A DNA stretch of 64,000 bases from Pseudomonadales bacterium. GTDB taxonomy: Bacteria > Pseudomonadota > Gammaproteobacteria > Pseudomonadales > Azotimanducaceae. Within the stretch, counting starts at the first letter, position 1. Each line of letters begins with the position of its first letter. Both the position numbers and the translations under genes were made by a program. Below the pieces are notes generated by a model. That model was not told the origin of the DNA and made no database searches. It saw only the letters and a list, made by a program, of their open reading frames with translations. Positions 1 to 8,568 of this stretch are shown in pieces. The DNA lies in the NCBI GenBank assembly GCA_041395945.1, contig JAWKZN010000001.1, positions 2,852,001 through 2,916,000 of the forward strand. The letters are read 5' to 3'.

Positions 1-60
1 AATGCCGAAAACCTGATACTCGATCAACGCCAGCATCGCGATGATGGTCACATAGGCCAT
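1..60 (-). CDS. MAPEG family membrane protein, N-terminal fragment
   Basis: The first 60 bases encode on the minus strand the first 20 residues of a protein that runs off the window (MAYVTIIAMLALIEYQVFGI). An ATG at 60 is preceded by a purine-rich GGGGAG ribosome site. A short hydrophobic helix followed by an EYQVF-like segment resembles the first transmembrane helix of MAPEG (membrane-associated eicosanoid/glutathione metabolism) proteins. With only 20 residues the family call is tentative. Confidence 0.5.
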   Translation of the reverse strand, partial: MAYVTIIAMLALIEYQVFGI

Positions 61-100
61 AGCTGTCTCCCCTTTTGGACTGTAACGAGTCTTTCGAACT

Positions 101-508
101 TCACGACGGTGATGTCATGAAGCTGCCTGTCGCTTCAGCGACTGTTTCATCCGTATCACTGCGGATGACCTTCCCTTCCATCAGTGCCAGCCGGCCTTTG
201 CGTTTCAGGCACCGGCCTTCCAGACGTACCGCAACCCCGATCGGCAGCTGCGCACGATAGCGTATGTCGGCTTTCGCGGTGAAACACTGAATTCCCTGCA
301 GCCACAGCCAGTTCGCCATCACATCATCGAGCAGACTGAAGACAATGCCACCATGGGTCACATCCCGATAACCCGCATGCCGCCTGTCCGCCGTGAATTC
401 CGCACGGCATACATCAGCCTCCATCCGGAAGCGTACTTTCAGGCCGATGGGATTGCCGGGACCGCACACGAAGCAGCCATTGGCCTCACTCTCCAGGGTT
501 CGATTCAC
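101..508 (-). CDS. PaaI-family hotdog thioesterase
   Basis: A protein of about 135 residues with the hotdog-fold pattern of PaaI/YbgC thioesterases: an N-terminal CFVCGPGNPIGLKVRF segment, a HGGIVFSLLDDVMANW helix carrying the HGG(I/V)..LxDD motif, then a beta-rich C-terminal half. It would hydrolyse acyl-CoA thioesters in the cytoplasm; the substrate is unknown. I prefer the GTG at 508, which follows GGCGGAG at good spacing. A longer reading frame to 616 would overlap the divergent Nudix gene and lacks homologous-looking sequence. The paired cysteines near the N-terminus are common in this subfamily. Confidence 0.78.
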   Translation of the reverse strand: MNRTLESEANGCFVCGPGNPIGLKVRFRMEADVCRAEFTADRRHAGYRDVTHGGIVFSLLDDVMANWLWLQGIQCFTAKADIRYRAQLPIGVAVRLEGRCLKRKGRLALMEGKVIRSDTDETVAEATGSFMTSPS

Positions 509-578
509 AATCGCTCCGCCTGTTACGAATCTGCGGGTATCATAGCCGACTGTTTCGCATGAGTATTCCGCGCCTCCC

Positions 579-1184
579 GTGACTGCCGTGAACACCATCC
601 GCCGTCGGCTTGCCACCCACCGACCTCAGGTTTACGAGCCATACGAGGACACCCGGCAGGCGGCTGTTGCCGTGGTCCTGAGGGAAGCCGACGAAGGCAC
701 TCAGATCCTCTTCATCAAGCGTGCAGAGAAGGCGGGAGATCCCTGGTCCGGTCACATGGCGTTTCCCGGCGGACATCTGGAAGATCAGGATTCAGATCTG
801 AAAGCAGCCGCGATGCGGGAGACGATCGAAGAAATCGGTCTGGATCTGACAGGCGCCGAGTATCTCGGTCCTCTGGATCAGCAGCGGGCAATGCCCAGAG
901 GCCGGCCTCTCAATATGCTCATCGCGCCTCACGTGTTCTCGCTGGATGGTGATCCCGGCTTCGAAATGAACCACGAAGTTTCGGAAGTGGTGTGGACCGG
1001 TCTGTCGCCTCTGCTGCGCGGCGAACGGCACGACTGGGAAACACGACCGCTCGCCGGACAACCCACCATCTTCAACGGCTACCGTCTCGAACGGGGTCAC
1101 TTCGTATGGGGGCTCACTTATCGAATGCTGAAATCCTTTTTCAGCGCCATTGAACCCGGCTGGCAGCCGCCCCGGGAACGCTGA
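579..1184 (+). CDS. Nudix hydrolase, CoA pyrophosphatase (NudL-like)
   Basis: A 201-residue Nudix protein. The sequence ILFIKRAEKAGDPWSGHMAF followed by PGG (residues about 43-65) matches the UPF0035 signature that marks coenzyme A diphosphatases. The Nudix box follows, ending in RETIEEIGL (residues about 80-88); as in NudL an Asp stands at the usual first Glu position. It is expected to split CoA or acyl-CoA into phosphopantetheine and 3',5'-ADP with Mg2+. It is divergent from the thioesterase gene, so both may act on CoA thioesters, which is inference. Length fits the family (about 190-220). Confidence 0.88.
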   Translation: MTAVNTIRRRLATHRPQVYEPYEDTRQAAVAVVLREADEGTQILFIKRAEKAGDPWSGHMAFPGGHLEDQDSDLKAAAMRETIEEIGLDLTGAEYLGPLDQQRAMPRGRPLNMLIAPHVFSLDGDPGFEMNHEVSEVVWTGLSPLLRGERHDWETRPLAGQPTIFNGYRLERGHFVWGLTYRMLKSFFSAIEPGWQPPRER

Positions 1185-1260
1185 GACCCGTCCGGGATCT
1201 GTCCCGGGCGCGAAGTCCCGGCCCGTTCCCTGGCAGTCCCTGACTCGGGAAAATCGCCTT

Positions 1261-2643
1261 CTACCAGCGATTGAAACTCGCGATCGCAAGGCCCGCGGCG
1301 ACGCTGGTGAAAGGGTCGTGTTCGACTACCCGACCTGGAAAGCGCGCTTCGAGAATGTTGCGAACCGCAGGAATCAGGCTCGACCCTCCTGTACCGATGA
1401 CGATTTCTATGTCAGAAGCCTGCAGCCGCGCAGCGGCCAGCGTATCGTCGAGCGCCCTGCGAACCTGATCCAGCTGGTCACCGATCAGCGTCTCGAACTC
1501 GGCGCGCGTCATGTGCACCGAGATATCGAGTTCGGGAATATCCAGGGCTGCCTCCAGACTGGTCGACAGTCGGGCTTTGAAATCCTTGATGTACTGAAAG
1601 ATCAGGTAGCTCAGATTGTGTGTGATCAGATCACGCAGGCGCTGAAACTTGACCACTGCGGGCCCGCCCTGTCCGATACAATCCATCACCGGAGTGGTGT
1701 AACGATTCTGATTGAGGGTGTAGGAAACCGCCCAGTTCAGCAGCAGATCCTCGTAGTCTTCGAAGGGAAAGCGGGTTTCGATTTCCCGGTCCATGCCCCG
1801 TCTGCGCCAGCGTTCGCCTTTCCCCAGCAGGGGAAAGAGCAGTTCCCGGAACAGCTTCTGATCAATGTGATCACCACCGAGAGCGACACCATGGGTGGTG
1901 ATTACTTCAAAGTGACCGTGCACCCGGCGCAGCACGCAGAAATCCAGCGTGCCACCTCCGAAATCCAGTGTGAAAAGGGTGTCGCCGACCACGTCCGGAT
2001 TGCTGTGCAGATAGCTGACAGCAGCGGCAATCGGTTCCGGGTAGAAGTGCTGCACGGTAATCCCGGCGTACTTGTAGGCTTCACCGAGACGGGTCAGGGC
2101 GGTCCTGTTGCGGAAATCCTCCCGGCCTTCGAAGGTCACAGGGTGCCCCAGGTGGGCCTCCTCTACCGGGCCTATTGCGTCATTCAGGCGGCGACGGATG
2201 TGCAGCAGGATCGGCGTAATCAGCGCCACCAGCCGGAACGGCTGATCAAATACCATCAGCCTGCGCACACTGCTGTCGCCGAGCAGTCGCTTGGTTCCCC
2301 GGAACAGACGACCCATCAGCCCGCTGTCGATGATGGCGGCGCCGTATATTTTTTCGGTTGTGGTTTCTACCGGGGCCAGACTCTCCGAATCACCATGTTC
2401 CACAAACTGGCTGGTCTCGGCGATGACTTCCGGAATGAGCTCGACGGTACGGCCGATGTTGTCTTCGATGTAACGCTCGATGGCGCGCTGACCGGTGAGT
2501 GTCTGCAGATCCCGGTCGATATAGGTCGCCGAGGGCATGATGTCGCTGTCTGCCTCCAGCGGAATCAGGCGCACCCGCTCACCATCGAACACCGCCGCAG
2601 CGGAATTCGTCGTGCCGAAGTCAATTCCGACCCCGTAGCGCAT
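1261..2643 (-). CDS. Hsp70-family chaperone, YegD-like
   Basis: A 460-residue actin-like ATPase of the Hsp70 superfamily. The N-terminus GVGIDFGTTNSAAAVF is the phosphate-1 loop, LFTLDFGGGTLDFCVLR the phosphate-2 loop, and IVIGTGGSSLIPAVRNIL the adenosine motif. It ends soon after the nucleotide-binding domain, as in E. coli YegD (about 450 residues), and lacks the canonical substrate-binding domain of DnaK. The ATG at 2643 puts the ATPase motif at the very N-terminus; an upstream TTG at 2679 would add 12 unremarkable residues. It lies convergent to the Nudix gene and downstream of the flavin-binding protein. Confidence 0.88.
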   Translation of the reverse strand: MRYGVGIDFGTTNSAAAVFDGERVRLIPLEADSDIMPSATYIDRDLQTLTGQRAIERYIEDNIGRTVELIPEVIAETSQFVEHGDSESLAPVETTTEKIYGAAIIDSGLMGRLFRGTKRLLGDSSVRRLMVFDQPFRLVALITPILLHIRRRLNDAIGPVEEAHLGHPVTFEGREDFRNRTALTRLGEAYKYAGITVQHFYPEPIAAAVSYLHSNPDVVGDTLFTLDFGGGTLDFCVLRRVHGHFEVITTHGVALGGDHIDQKLFRELLFPLLGKGERWRRRGMDREIETRFPFEDYEDLLLNWAVSYTLNQNRYTTPVMDCIGQGGPAVVKFQRLRDLITHNLSYLIFQYIKDFKARLSTSLEAALDIPELDISVHMTRAEFETLIGDQLDQVRRALDDTLAAARLQASDIEIVIGTGGSSLIPAVRNILEARFPGRVVEHDPFTSVAAGLAIASFNRW

Positions 2644-2686
2644 CACGCGGCGGTGCAGGAAACGCAGACAGACTGGCAACCGAACA

Positions 2687-3370
2687 TCATGACGGGGGAC
2701 GATAATCCCTGATGTAGTCCGGGAGATCCATGCCGGGTTTCAGATCGGGATTCGGTACGGGTGTTCCGGCATGAATCTGCAACGGAATCACCCCCGCCCA
2801 GACGTCGGCGTCGAGATCCCGGTCATCATCCAGCGCCGGCCCGGTACGGATTTTCGCGGATGCGTCGGAAATCGGGAGGCGCACCACCGCTGTGGCATTG
2901 AGTTCGGCCGCGGTGGAGCGCCGTACCCTGGCGAGATGGCCGGGTACCAGTGCTTCCACGAAGGCTTCAAGGACAGGTTCATGGTCCTCCTCCGGAAGCG
3001 CTTCCCCCCGGCCGAACAGCACCACGGATCTGTAGTTCATCGAACAGTTGAAGCCTGAGCGCGCAACCACGATACCGTCGACGCAGATCACCGACACACA
3101 GGCCTGTCCGCCATCGAGCAGATGCCGGAGCATTGCAGACTGACGGTTGCCATGCAGATAGATGTAGTCGCCTCTGCGCATGTAGAGGGTGGAAATCATG
3201 CGCGGCTCTCCCGCCTCCACATAGGCGACGGTGCAGACCTGATTGGCATCCAGTACTGCACGGACCTCATTGAGCTCGTACCGGGCGCGCTTCGCATTGC
3301 GGCGGATACGGGTACGATCCGAGCCCGCCTGTCCGGCTGCCCCGTCGCCAGCCCCATCTGTGTCACTCAT
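2687..3370 (-). CDS. Pyridoxamine 5'-phosphate oxidase family flavin-binding protein
   Basis: A 227-residue split-barrel protein of the PNPOx-like group (COG3467 type). Supporting segments are LDANQVCTVAYVEAGEPRMI, STLYMRRGDYIYLHGNR and the SMNYRSVVLFGRGEALP strand, in the order seen in flavin-nucleotide-binding proteins. The C-terminus carries the IPLQIHAGTPVPNPDLK segment typical of this subgroup. It probably binds FMN or F420-like flavin; the substrate is unknown. Its ATG overlaps the msrA stop codon in an ATGA, so the two genes form an operon and it may share a redox-repair role. Confidence 0.82.
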   Translation of the reverse strand: MSDTDGAGDGAAGQAGSDRTRIRRNAKRARYELNEVRAVLDANQVCTVAYVEAGEPRMISTLYMRRGDYIYLHGNRQSAMLRHLLDGGQACVSVICVDGIVVARSGFNCSMNYRSVVLFGRGEALPEEDHEPVLEAFVEALVPGHLARVRRSTAAELNATAVVRLPISDASAKIRTGPALDDDRDLDADVWAGVIPLQIHAGTPVPNPDLKPGMDLPDYIRDYRPPS

Positions 3371-4020
3371 GAGACCGGAATCAGCCCCCGCATGTCGCAG
3401 CCGATGCCGGTACCGGCGAGACCACAGTAGCCATTGGGCACCTTCGCCAGATACTGCTGGTGGTAGTGCTCGGCATAGTAGAAAGTCGGAGCGGGCCGGA
3501 TCTCAGTGGTGATCGCAGCAAACCCGGCTGCGGACAGCGCCTTCTGATAGCTGTCCCTGGACCGCTGAGCCATTTCGAGCTGTTCAGCGGTGGTGGTATA
3601 CACGACACTTCGGTACTGAGTGCCAATGTCATTACCCTGACGCATGCCCTGGGTTGGATCGTGGGATTCCCAGAAGCGCCTGAGCAGTTCACCGAAACTG
3701 CACAGCGAAGGGTCGAAGACGACCAGCACCACTTCGGAGTGGCCGGTACCGCCGGAGCAGACTTCCTCATAAAGCGGGTTGGCGGTGATACCGCCCGCAT
3801 AGCCGACCGCCGTGCTGTAGACACCCGGTGTCTGCCAGAACAGCCGTTCCGCGCCCCAGAAGCAGCCGAGCCCGAAAATTGCCTGGTTCAGGTGAGACGG
3901 AAACGGCGCTTCCAGCCGGTGTCCGTTCACAAAATGGGCGGCGGGCACCTTCATCTTCTCGGATCGACCGGGAAGCGCATCTCTTTCTGCGGGGATACGG
4001 ACTTTTTGCTCCCAAGCCAT
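3367..4020 (-). CDS. msrA: Peptide-methionine (S)-S-oxide reductase
   Basis: A protein of 217 residues with the MsrA active site GCFWGAE at residues 52-58 (catalytic Cys53), the YAGG motif, GHSEVVLVVFDP and AEHYHQQYL. It reduces the S epimer of methionine sulfoxide in proteins using thioredoxin. A resolving cysteine is available in the C-terminal GYCGLAGTGIGC segment. The ATG at 4020 gives a length close to E. coli MsrA (212) and has an AGG-type ribosome site; the longer frame to 4113 adds an unlikely extension. It is translationally coupled to the flavin-binding gene that follows. Confidence 0.95.
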   Translation of the reverse strand: MAWEQKVRIPAERDALPGRSEKMKVPAAHFVNGHRLEAPFPSHLNQAIFGLGCFWGAERLFWQTPGVYSTAVGYAGGITANPLYEEVCSGGTGHSEVVLVVFDPSLCSFGELLRRFWESHDPTQGMRQGNDIGTQYRSVVYTTTAEQLEMAQRSRDSYQKALSAAGFAAITTEIRPAPTFYYAEHYHQQYLAKVPNGYCGLAGTGIGCDMRGLIPVS

Positions 4021-4084
4021 GTCGAACTGCCTGTAAGATAGGAGACAGGAAATCATACCCTTCATCGACCTTCGCACAAGTACC

Positions 4085-5788
4085 ATGGGCTTTTTTACAC
4101 GCTGTGTTTCCACCTTTCTGCTGATTGGCGTCTTCGCTGGATGTCAGACATCTTCGCCATTGACGCACGGCACCTCTTCTGAGGAGGCTGCTTCCTATCA
4201 GGGGCCCGCATATCAGCAGCTGACTGACAAGATCTCAGACGGAGAATCGGTGCAGATCGCTGATCTGCGCAGCGCTTTTCTCGCCCAGGACGATCTTCCT
4301 GCGCACATGGAGCGACTCGAGGAACTGGAAACCCAGGCCCTGCAGCTCATCGACGACGAACCACTGAAGCTCGGCTCGATCGGCAGCGCCATTCTTGACA
4401 CCTATCAGGCCAGCCTCACCGGCCACTATGTGATGAGTCGATTCTATGCACATGTGAATTCACCGGAAGCCGCCGAACCGCATCTTCTCTGGGTGCGCAA
4501 CATCCGCACGGACATTGAAGCGCATGGAGACGGCAGCCGCGACAGGCCCTATCCCGCCGTAACCGCAATCGAAGCCCAGATCTATGCCATCAGCGGACAG
4601 ATGATGCCTGTGGGCTCCATCTATCAGACCGGTGAGATCTATCCGTTTTCACTTCTGTTGCAGGTTAAACCTGCGGATCTTCCCATTCGCGGTATGAATT
4701 TCGATCTCTCATCCGTTTACGACGCGACCCGGATGGACTTCGCGGGTTCGACGGATGCACCGGAGTTTTCTCCCTTCTCACTCATCGGTTATCTGGCCAA
4801 GCGGGGCGATTCCGCAGCCCAGGCCGCGATCGGTGCCTTCCTCGCCACCCAGGATCGCACCGACGATGCCATCGACTGGCTGCGCAGCGCTTCCCAGCGC
4901 GGCAATCTCATCGCGAACAGTGTGCTGGCCCGCATCTACTGGGACAAAGCCAGCGCCACCAGCGACCCCCAGCAGCGCAGTGACGCTCTCGATGAAGTGC
5001 TGGAGAACTACCTGCACGCCGTGGCGCTCGGCTCCACCGACGCGATGTATGCGCTCGGCGTACTGTATCTGAACGGCCACTTCGGCGAAGAAAACAAGAC
5101 TTCAGGTATCGCGCTGCTGCAGCAGGCAGCTTCGGGTGAACACAGTGAAGCGGCCATGTTCCTCGCCCATATCAACTATGTGGGTGAACTCGTGCCGCGC
5201 AACCCTGCCATCGCCCGTGAGTACTATGTGCGTGCGGCTTTGCTCGGCAACGCTTTCGCAAAACGCAGCTATGCGCGCTTCCTGCTGGACCGGGACACCG
5301 GACAGGCACCGGATCCCCGGGCCATCGTCTGGCTCGAAGAGCTTGCCGAGCAGCAGGACGACGCAGAAGCCATGCTCCTGCTGGGTAATCTGCACGCCCG
5401 GGGAGTGGGTCTGACAGCCAGCCCGCGCCGCGCCATCGGCTGGTACAAGAAAGCTGTAAAAACCGCCCCGCAGGATGCCGGCATAGTCAACGAAGTCGCC
5501 TGGACTCTGACCGTGAGCAACCTTACCGGTCTCCCCCGCCAGCGCTATGCCCTGTCGATCATGGACACACTGATGGATGCGAACGAGGAAGCCCGGATGC
5601 GCCCCGAGTACCTGGATACCTGGGCTGCAGCCAACGCCGCAAACGGCGACTTCGCAAGAGCCATCATTCTCCAGGAGCAGGCACTGGAAGTCGCCGCCGC
5701 ACTCGAATTCGAAGAGGTCATCGACATCCTGCAGGAGCATCTCGACGCCTTCCGCAACGGCCAGACGATCACCGAAACTGCACCATGA
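4085..5788 (+). CDS. Sel1/TPR-repeat lipoprotein
   Basis: A 567-residue protein with a lipoprotein signal peptide (FLLIGVFAGC, lipidated Cys20), so probably attached to the outer membrane facing the periplasm. From about residue 230 on there are repeated Sel1-like helices such as AAQAAIGAFLATQDRTDDAI, AMYALGVLYLNGHFG, AAMFLAHINYVGE and AMLLLGNLHARGVGL, which form an alpha-solenoid for protein contacts. The N-terminal 200 residues are not recognised. The stop codon overlaps the mnmH start (ATGA), so the genes are co-transcribed, although a functional link to tRNA modification is not obvious. Confidence 0.85.
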   Translation: MGFFTRCVSTFLLIGVFAGCQTSSPLTHGTSSEEAASYQGPAYQQLTDKISDGESVQIADLRSAFLAQDDLPAHMERLEELETQALQLIDDEPLKLGSIGSAILDTYQASLTGHYVMSRFYAHVNSPEAAEPHLLWVRNIRTDIEAHGDGSRDRPYPAVTAIEAQIYAISGQMMPVGSIYQTGEIYPFSLLLQVKPADLPIRGMNFDLSSVYDATRMDFAGSTDAPEFSPFSLIGYLAKRGDSAAQAAIGAFLATQDRTDDAIDWLRSASQRGNLIANSVLARIYWDKASATSDPQQRSDALDEVLENYLHAVALGSTDAMYALGVLYLNGHFGEENKTSGIALLQQAASGEHSEAAMFLAHINYVGELVPRNPAIAREYYVRAALLGNAFAKRSYARFLLDRDTGQAPDPRAIVWLEELAEQQDDAEAMLLLGNLHARGVGLTASPRRAIGWYKKAVKTAPQDAGIVNEVAWTLTVSNLTGLPRQRYALSIMDTLMDANEEARMRPEYLDTWAAANAANGDFARAIILQEQALEVAAALEFEEVIDILQEHLDAFRNGQTITETAP

Positions 5789-6837
5789 GCCCCGACCTCG
5801 GCGCTCTGCTGCGGGCAGATACGCCATTCATCGACCTCCGCTCACCCGGTGAATTCGCCGCCGGTGCTGTACCTTGCGCCGTCAACCTGCCGCTGCTGAC
5901 CGACGTGGAGCGTGCCCGGGTTGGAAAAACCTACAAAGACGCCGGACAGGGTGCGGCCATCCGGCTGGGTCACTCACTGGTTGAAGGAAAGACGAAGGCG
6001 GAGCGGCTTTCCCGGTGGCAGGACTTCATCACCGGCCATCCTCAGGCCTGGCTGTACTGCTGGCGTGGCGGACTGCGCAGTGAGACCGTCCAGACCTGGC
6101 TTGCCGAGTCAGGCATACACATTCCGCGCGTGGCCGGCGGCTTCAAAGCACTGCGCCACCACTGCCTGGAGACACTCGCCCGGGCACCCGAAGCGCAGCG
6201 GGAGTGGCTGGTGCTGGGGGGTAAGACCGGCAGCGGCAAAACACAGCTGTTACAGACGATTTCCTGGAGCATCGATCTCGAAGGACTCGCCAATCATCGT
6301 GGCTCGGCGTTCGGCGCCCGAACCACGGAGCAACCCGCGCCGATCGGCTTCGAGAACGCACTGGCTGTGGCGTACATCAAACATCAGCACCCGCGGCTGC
6401 TCCTCGAAGACGAAAGCCGCCTCATCGGGCGCATGGCGATACCACCTGCCTGGCATGCCAGGATGCAGCGTTCACCACTGCTCATCCTCGAGGTCGATAA
6501 GGCAATCCGCTGCGCCAACATCTGCCGGGAGTACATCGACGAACCGCTGGCTGCAGGAACAGCGGCGTCGGCGCTGTTCGACCACTATCACAGGGCGATC
6601 GACAAAATCCGCAGGCGCCTCGGCGGGCAGCGCACGTCGGCCATCCACCAAGAACTGCGCAGAGGCTTCGAGACAGGTGCGCATGAAGCCTGGGTCATGA
6701 GACTGCTCGAGTGGTACTACGATCCCATGTACGACTATCAGCTCGGCAAGAAACGCACCCGGGTTATCGCCGAGGGTGATCGCCAGGACCTGGCGGTACT
6801 GCTGGAAGAGCTGGGGACAAACTCAGCCTGCTCCTGA
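5785..6837 (+). CDS. mnmH: tRNA 2-selenouridine synthase
   Basis: A 350-residue protein combining an N-terminal rhodanese domain, with the catalytic CWRGGLRS motif (Cys92), and a C-terminal P-loop domain, with GGKTGSGKT at residues 145-153. This architecture is specific to MnmH/SelU/YbbB, which converts 2-thiouridine at the wobble position of tRNA-Lys, -Glu and -Gln to 2-selenouridine using selenophosphate through a geranylated intermediate. Length is close to E. coli MnmH (364). Its presence implies selenium metabolism elsewhere in the genome (SelD); selD is not in this window. Confidence 0.95.
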   Translation: MSPDLGALLRADTPFIDLRSPGEFAAGAVPCAVNLPLLTDVERARVGKTYKDAGQGAAIRLGHSLVEGKTKAERLSRWQDFITGHPQAWLYCWRGGLRSETVQTWLAESGIHIPRVAGGFKALRHHCLETLARAPEAQREWLVLGGKTGSGKTQLLQTISWSIDLEGLANHRGSAFGARTTEQPAPIGFENALAVAYIKHQHPRLLLEDESRLIGRMAIPPAWHARMQRSPLLILEVDKAIRCANICREYIDEPLAAGTAASALFDHYHRAIDKIRRRLGGQRTSAIHQELRRGFETGAHEAWVMRLLEWYYDPMYDYQLGKKRTRVIAEGDRQDLAVLLEELGTNSACS

Positions 6838-6898
6838 GCGGTGTGGCTGCTCAACCCACAGCCAGAAACGATTGTCCGCATCGAATCTCCGCGTCGAA

Positions 6899-7240
6899 TC
6901 AATGATCGTGAGCGTGCGGACGTGCCGCCAGTGCGTCGAAGCGCTGTCCCAACAGATCCGGATCTACGACACCTGTATCGTGCAGTACGTCTTCGAATGC
7001 CTGGAGGAAATGGTCGTAGTAGTGATACGGGTCGATGCCGGAACCCTCATGTCCCGCTGCATCCCAGTCGCGGATCCGCCGGATCAGACAGGCACGGAAG
7101 TCATCCCAGCTGTAAAATCCGGCATTCGCCAGCGCCCGGGCCATGCCGAAAACTCTCCCCTGCCAGGGAGCTTCGAACACCACCTCACCGTTGATCATGG
7201 GGGGTGCCAGTGTGCCGGTGAGTTCCTGAGTATCGCTCAC
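6899..7240 (-). CDS. Nitrile hydratase accessory/activator protein (P14K-like)
   Basis: A small 113-residue protein with the pattern of nitrile hydratase activators: FEAPWQGRVFGMARAL, FYSWDDFRACLIRRIRDW, YHYYDHFLQAFEDVL. The family is structurally related to the beta-subunit N-terminus and helps insert cobalt and oxidise the active-site cysteines of the alpha subunit. The start is the GTG at 7240, which overlaps the alpha-subunit stop codon (GTGA), giving tight coupling. A longer frame to 7366 lies inside the alpha gene and is rejected. It is the last gene of the beta-alpha-activator set. Confidence 0.88.
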   Translation of the reverse strand: MSDTQELTGTLAPPMINGEVVFEAPWQGRVFGMARALANAGFYSWDDFRACLIRRIRDWDAAGHEGSGIDPYHYYDHFLQAFEDVLHDTGVVDPDLLGQRFDALAARPHAHDH

Positions 7241-7809
7241 AGTACTGCGACACCGATCATCGCATCCCGGGTCACGATCTGAGCCAGTGCTTCCTCGGAG
7301 AGACCTGCAGCGGAAGCAGGGCGCATGGGCAGCACCAGATAGCGAATTTCCGCACTCGAATCCCACACTCGAATCTGCACGGAATCCGCCGGAGTTACCC
7401 CGAACTCAGCCAGCACCTGCCGTGGCTTACGCACCACTCTCGAGCGATAGGCCGGATCCTTGTACCAGCGCGGCGGCAGCCCCAGCAGGGCCCAGGGATA
7501 ACAGGAGCACAGTGTGCAGACCACCAGGTTGTGCACCTGGGGTGTGTTTTCCACCACCACCAGTTTCTGTACCTCACCGCCTTCGAAGTCAAACTCCTCC
7601 ACCGCACGGGTGGCATCGGCGAGCAGCTGCCTGCGGAAGTCCGCATCAACCCAGGCCCTGGCCACTACCCGCGCGCCGTTCATCGGTCCCACACGGTCGT
7701 TGTAGAGTGCGATGGTCTGATCGATGTCTGCTTCACTGAGCAGTCCCTTTTCGATCAGCAGGGATTCCAGGGCCTCGGCTCGCAACGCCTGCGCACTGTA
7801 TTCACTCAT
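7237..7809 (-). CDS. Nitrile hydratase alpha subunit, cobalt type
   Basis: A 190-residue subunit with the metal claw VCTLCSC (Cys98, Cys101, Ser102, Cys103). Threonine in the second position of the claw and the following YPW are marks of the Co-type enzyme; Fe-type enzymes have VCSLCSC. The enzyme hydrates nitriles to amides in the cytoplasm. The start ATG at 7809 follows a strong GGGAGG site. It lies downstream of the beta subunit, the gene order of Co-type operons. No amidase or nitrilase is adjacent, so the amide product must be handled elsewhere. Confidence 0.95.
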   Translation of the reverse strand: MSEYSAQALRAEALESLLIEKGLLSEADIDQTIALYNDRVGPMNGARVVARAWVDADFRRQLLADATRAVEEFDFEGGEVQKLVVVENTPQVHNLVVCTLCSCYPWALLGLPPRWYKDPAYRSRVVRKPRQVLAEFGVTPADSVQIRVWDSSAEIRYLVLPMRPASAAGLSEEALAQIVTRDAMIGVAVL

Positions 7810-7828
7810 CGACGACCTCCCGGGATAA

Positions 7829-7901
7829 CAGCCTGTTGAAACAGTCTCGTTTGCCCCGCGCGCCAGAACCTCTGAGCTTTCGAGACTGTTTCAACAGGCT
7901 G
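7829..7901. repeat. 21-bp inverted repeat between nitrile hydratase beta and alpha genes
   Basis: Positions 7829-7849 and 7881-7901 are perfect reverse complements (21 bp each) separated by 31 bp. The right arm runs into the 3' end of the beta-subunit gene and supplies its stop codon (7891-7893) and its last residues. The terminal sequence begins CAGCCTGTTGAAAC and resembles ends of small transposable elements or MITEs; no transposase is present. As RNA it would form a strong hairpin in the beta-alpha spacer. Confidence 0.85.
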
Positions 7902-8562
7902 CCAGATAGGGTTCAAACAGATCAAGGTGCAGAACCATACCGGGTTCCGCATCGCCACCCCACAATTCACTCCCGGAGAATGCCACCGTATAGAGATGCT
8001 CGGGACCTTCGCCCCGGCCGACGGCATTGCTGTCCGGATAAACCCAACCCTGATGCCAGGTCTGGACGATGCCCGACCTGCCCCGGGCATAGGCAGGCAG
8101 CCGGGTATGCCCGGCTGACGGCAGGTTTGCGGTCATCACGCGGTCGCCGGGTTTGAACAGGGGTGCCGTTTCGATGGAGCGCTGCGCGCCGTTGTGCGAC
8201 GGCGGGTCGAAAGGTCTGGCGCCGGGGTCCGGTCGTGCCGCCACCGGGGCGTCCGGATCTCCGCCAAGGGCCACCAGCCGGGCCTCGATCTCTCCCGGTG
8301 TCAGCGTCCCCGCCTCCACGAAGAGGTTTTCCAGTCCGCCGAGCCAGCGCCCGTAGTAGCCATGGGTAAGATAGGCAACAGGATCGATGCGTTCGATTGC
8401 GTAGCGGAACTGATCGGTGTTCTGCAGGGCACCGGCGGATCTGGCCGTGCGTGTCAGGGTAAAGACCACCGCTTCCCAGCGGTCATGGAATACCGGTTCA
8501 TCGCGTTCGCGAATGACCGGTCCGTAGCCCCGTTTACCACCGAGATCGTGAATGCCGTCCAT
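7891..8562 (-). CDS. Nitrile hydratase beta subunit
   Basis: A 223-residue subunit beginning MDGIHDLGGKRGYGPV, the nearly invariant start of nitrile hydratase beta chains. Other family segments are FHDRWEAVVFTL, RYAIERIDPVAYLTHGYYGR and, in the SH3-like C-terminal domain, RVMTANLPSAGHTRLPAYAR and HLYTVAFSGSELWG. It pairs with the alpha subunit to form the active site. The last residues (AAC) are encoded by one arm of a 21-bp inverted repeat, so the natural C-terminus may have been replaced. The ribosome site GAGGTGGG lies in the tail of the upstream GH78-like gene, 6 bp away. Confidence 0.93.
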   Translation of the reverse strand: MDGIHDLGGKRGYGPVIRERDEPVFHDRWEAVVFTLTRTARSAGALQNTDQFRYAIERIDPVAYLTHGYYGRWLGGLENLFVEAGTLTPGEIEARLVALGGDPDAPVAARPDPGARPFDPPSHNGAQRSIETAPLFKPGDRVMTANLPSAGHTRLPAYARGRSGIVQTWHQGWVYPDSNAVGRGEGPEHLYTVAFSGSELWGGDAEPGMVLHLDLFEPYLAAC

Positions 8563-8568
8563 AGCTGA

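Noticed and set aside
1192..1207. Bidirectional terminator between Nudix and Hsp70 genes
   Set aside because: CCGGGA/TCCCGG gives only a 6-bp stem with no T-tract; too weak to annotate.
1150..2712. 520-codon open frame on the plus strand
   Set aside because: It is antisense to the Hsp70-family gene, whose ATPase motifs are clear; the plus-strand product has no recognisable domain.
7829..7901. Ordinary intrinsic terminator
   Set aside because: The stem lies between two subunits of one enzyme, has a 31-nt loop and no T-tract.
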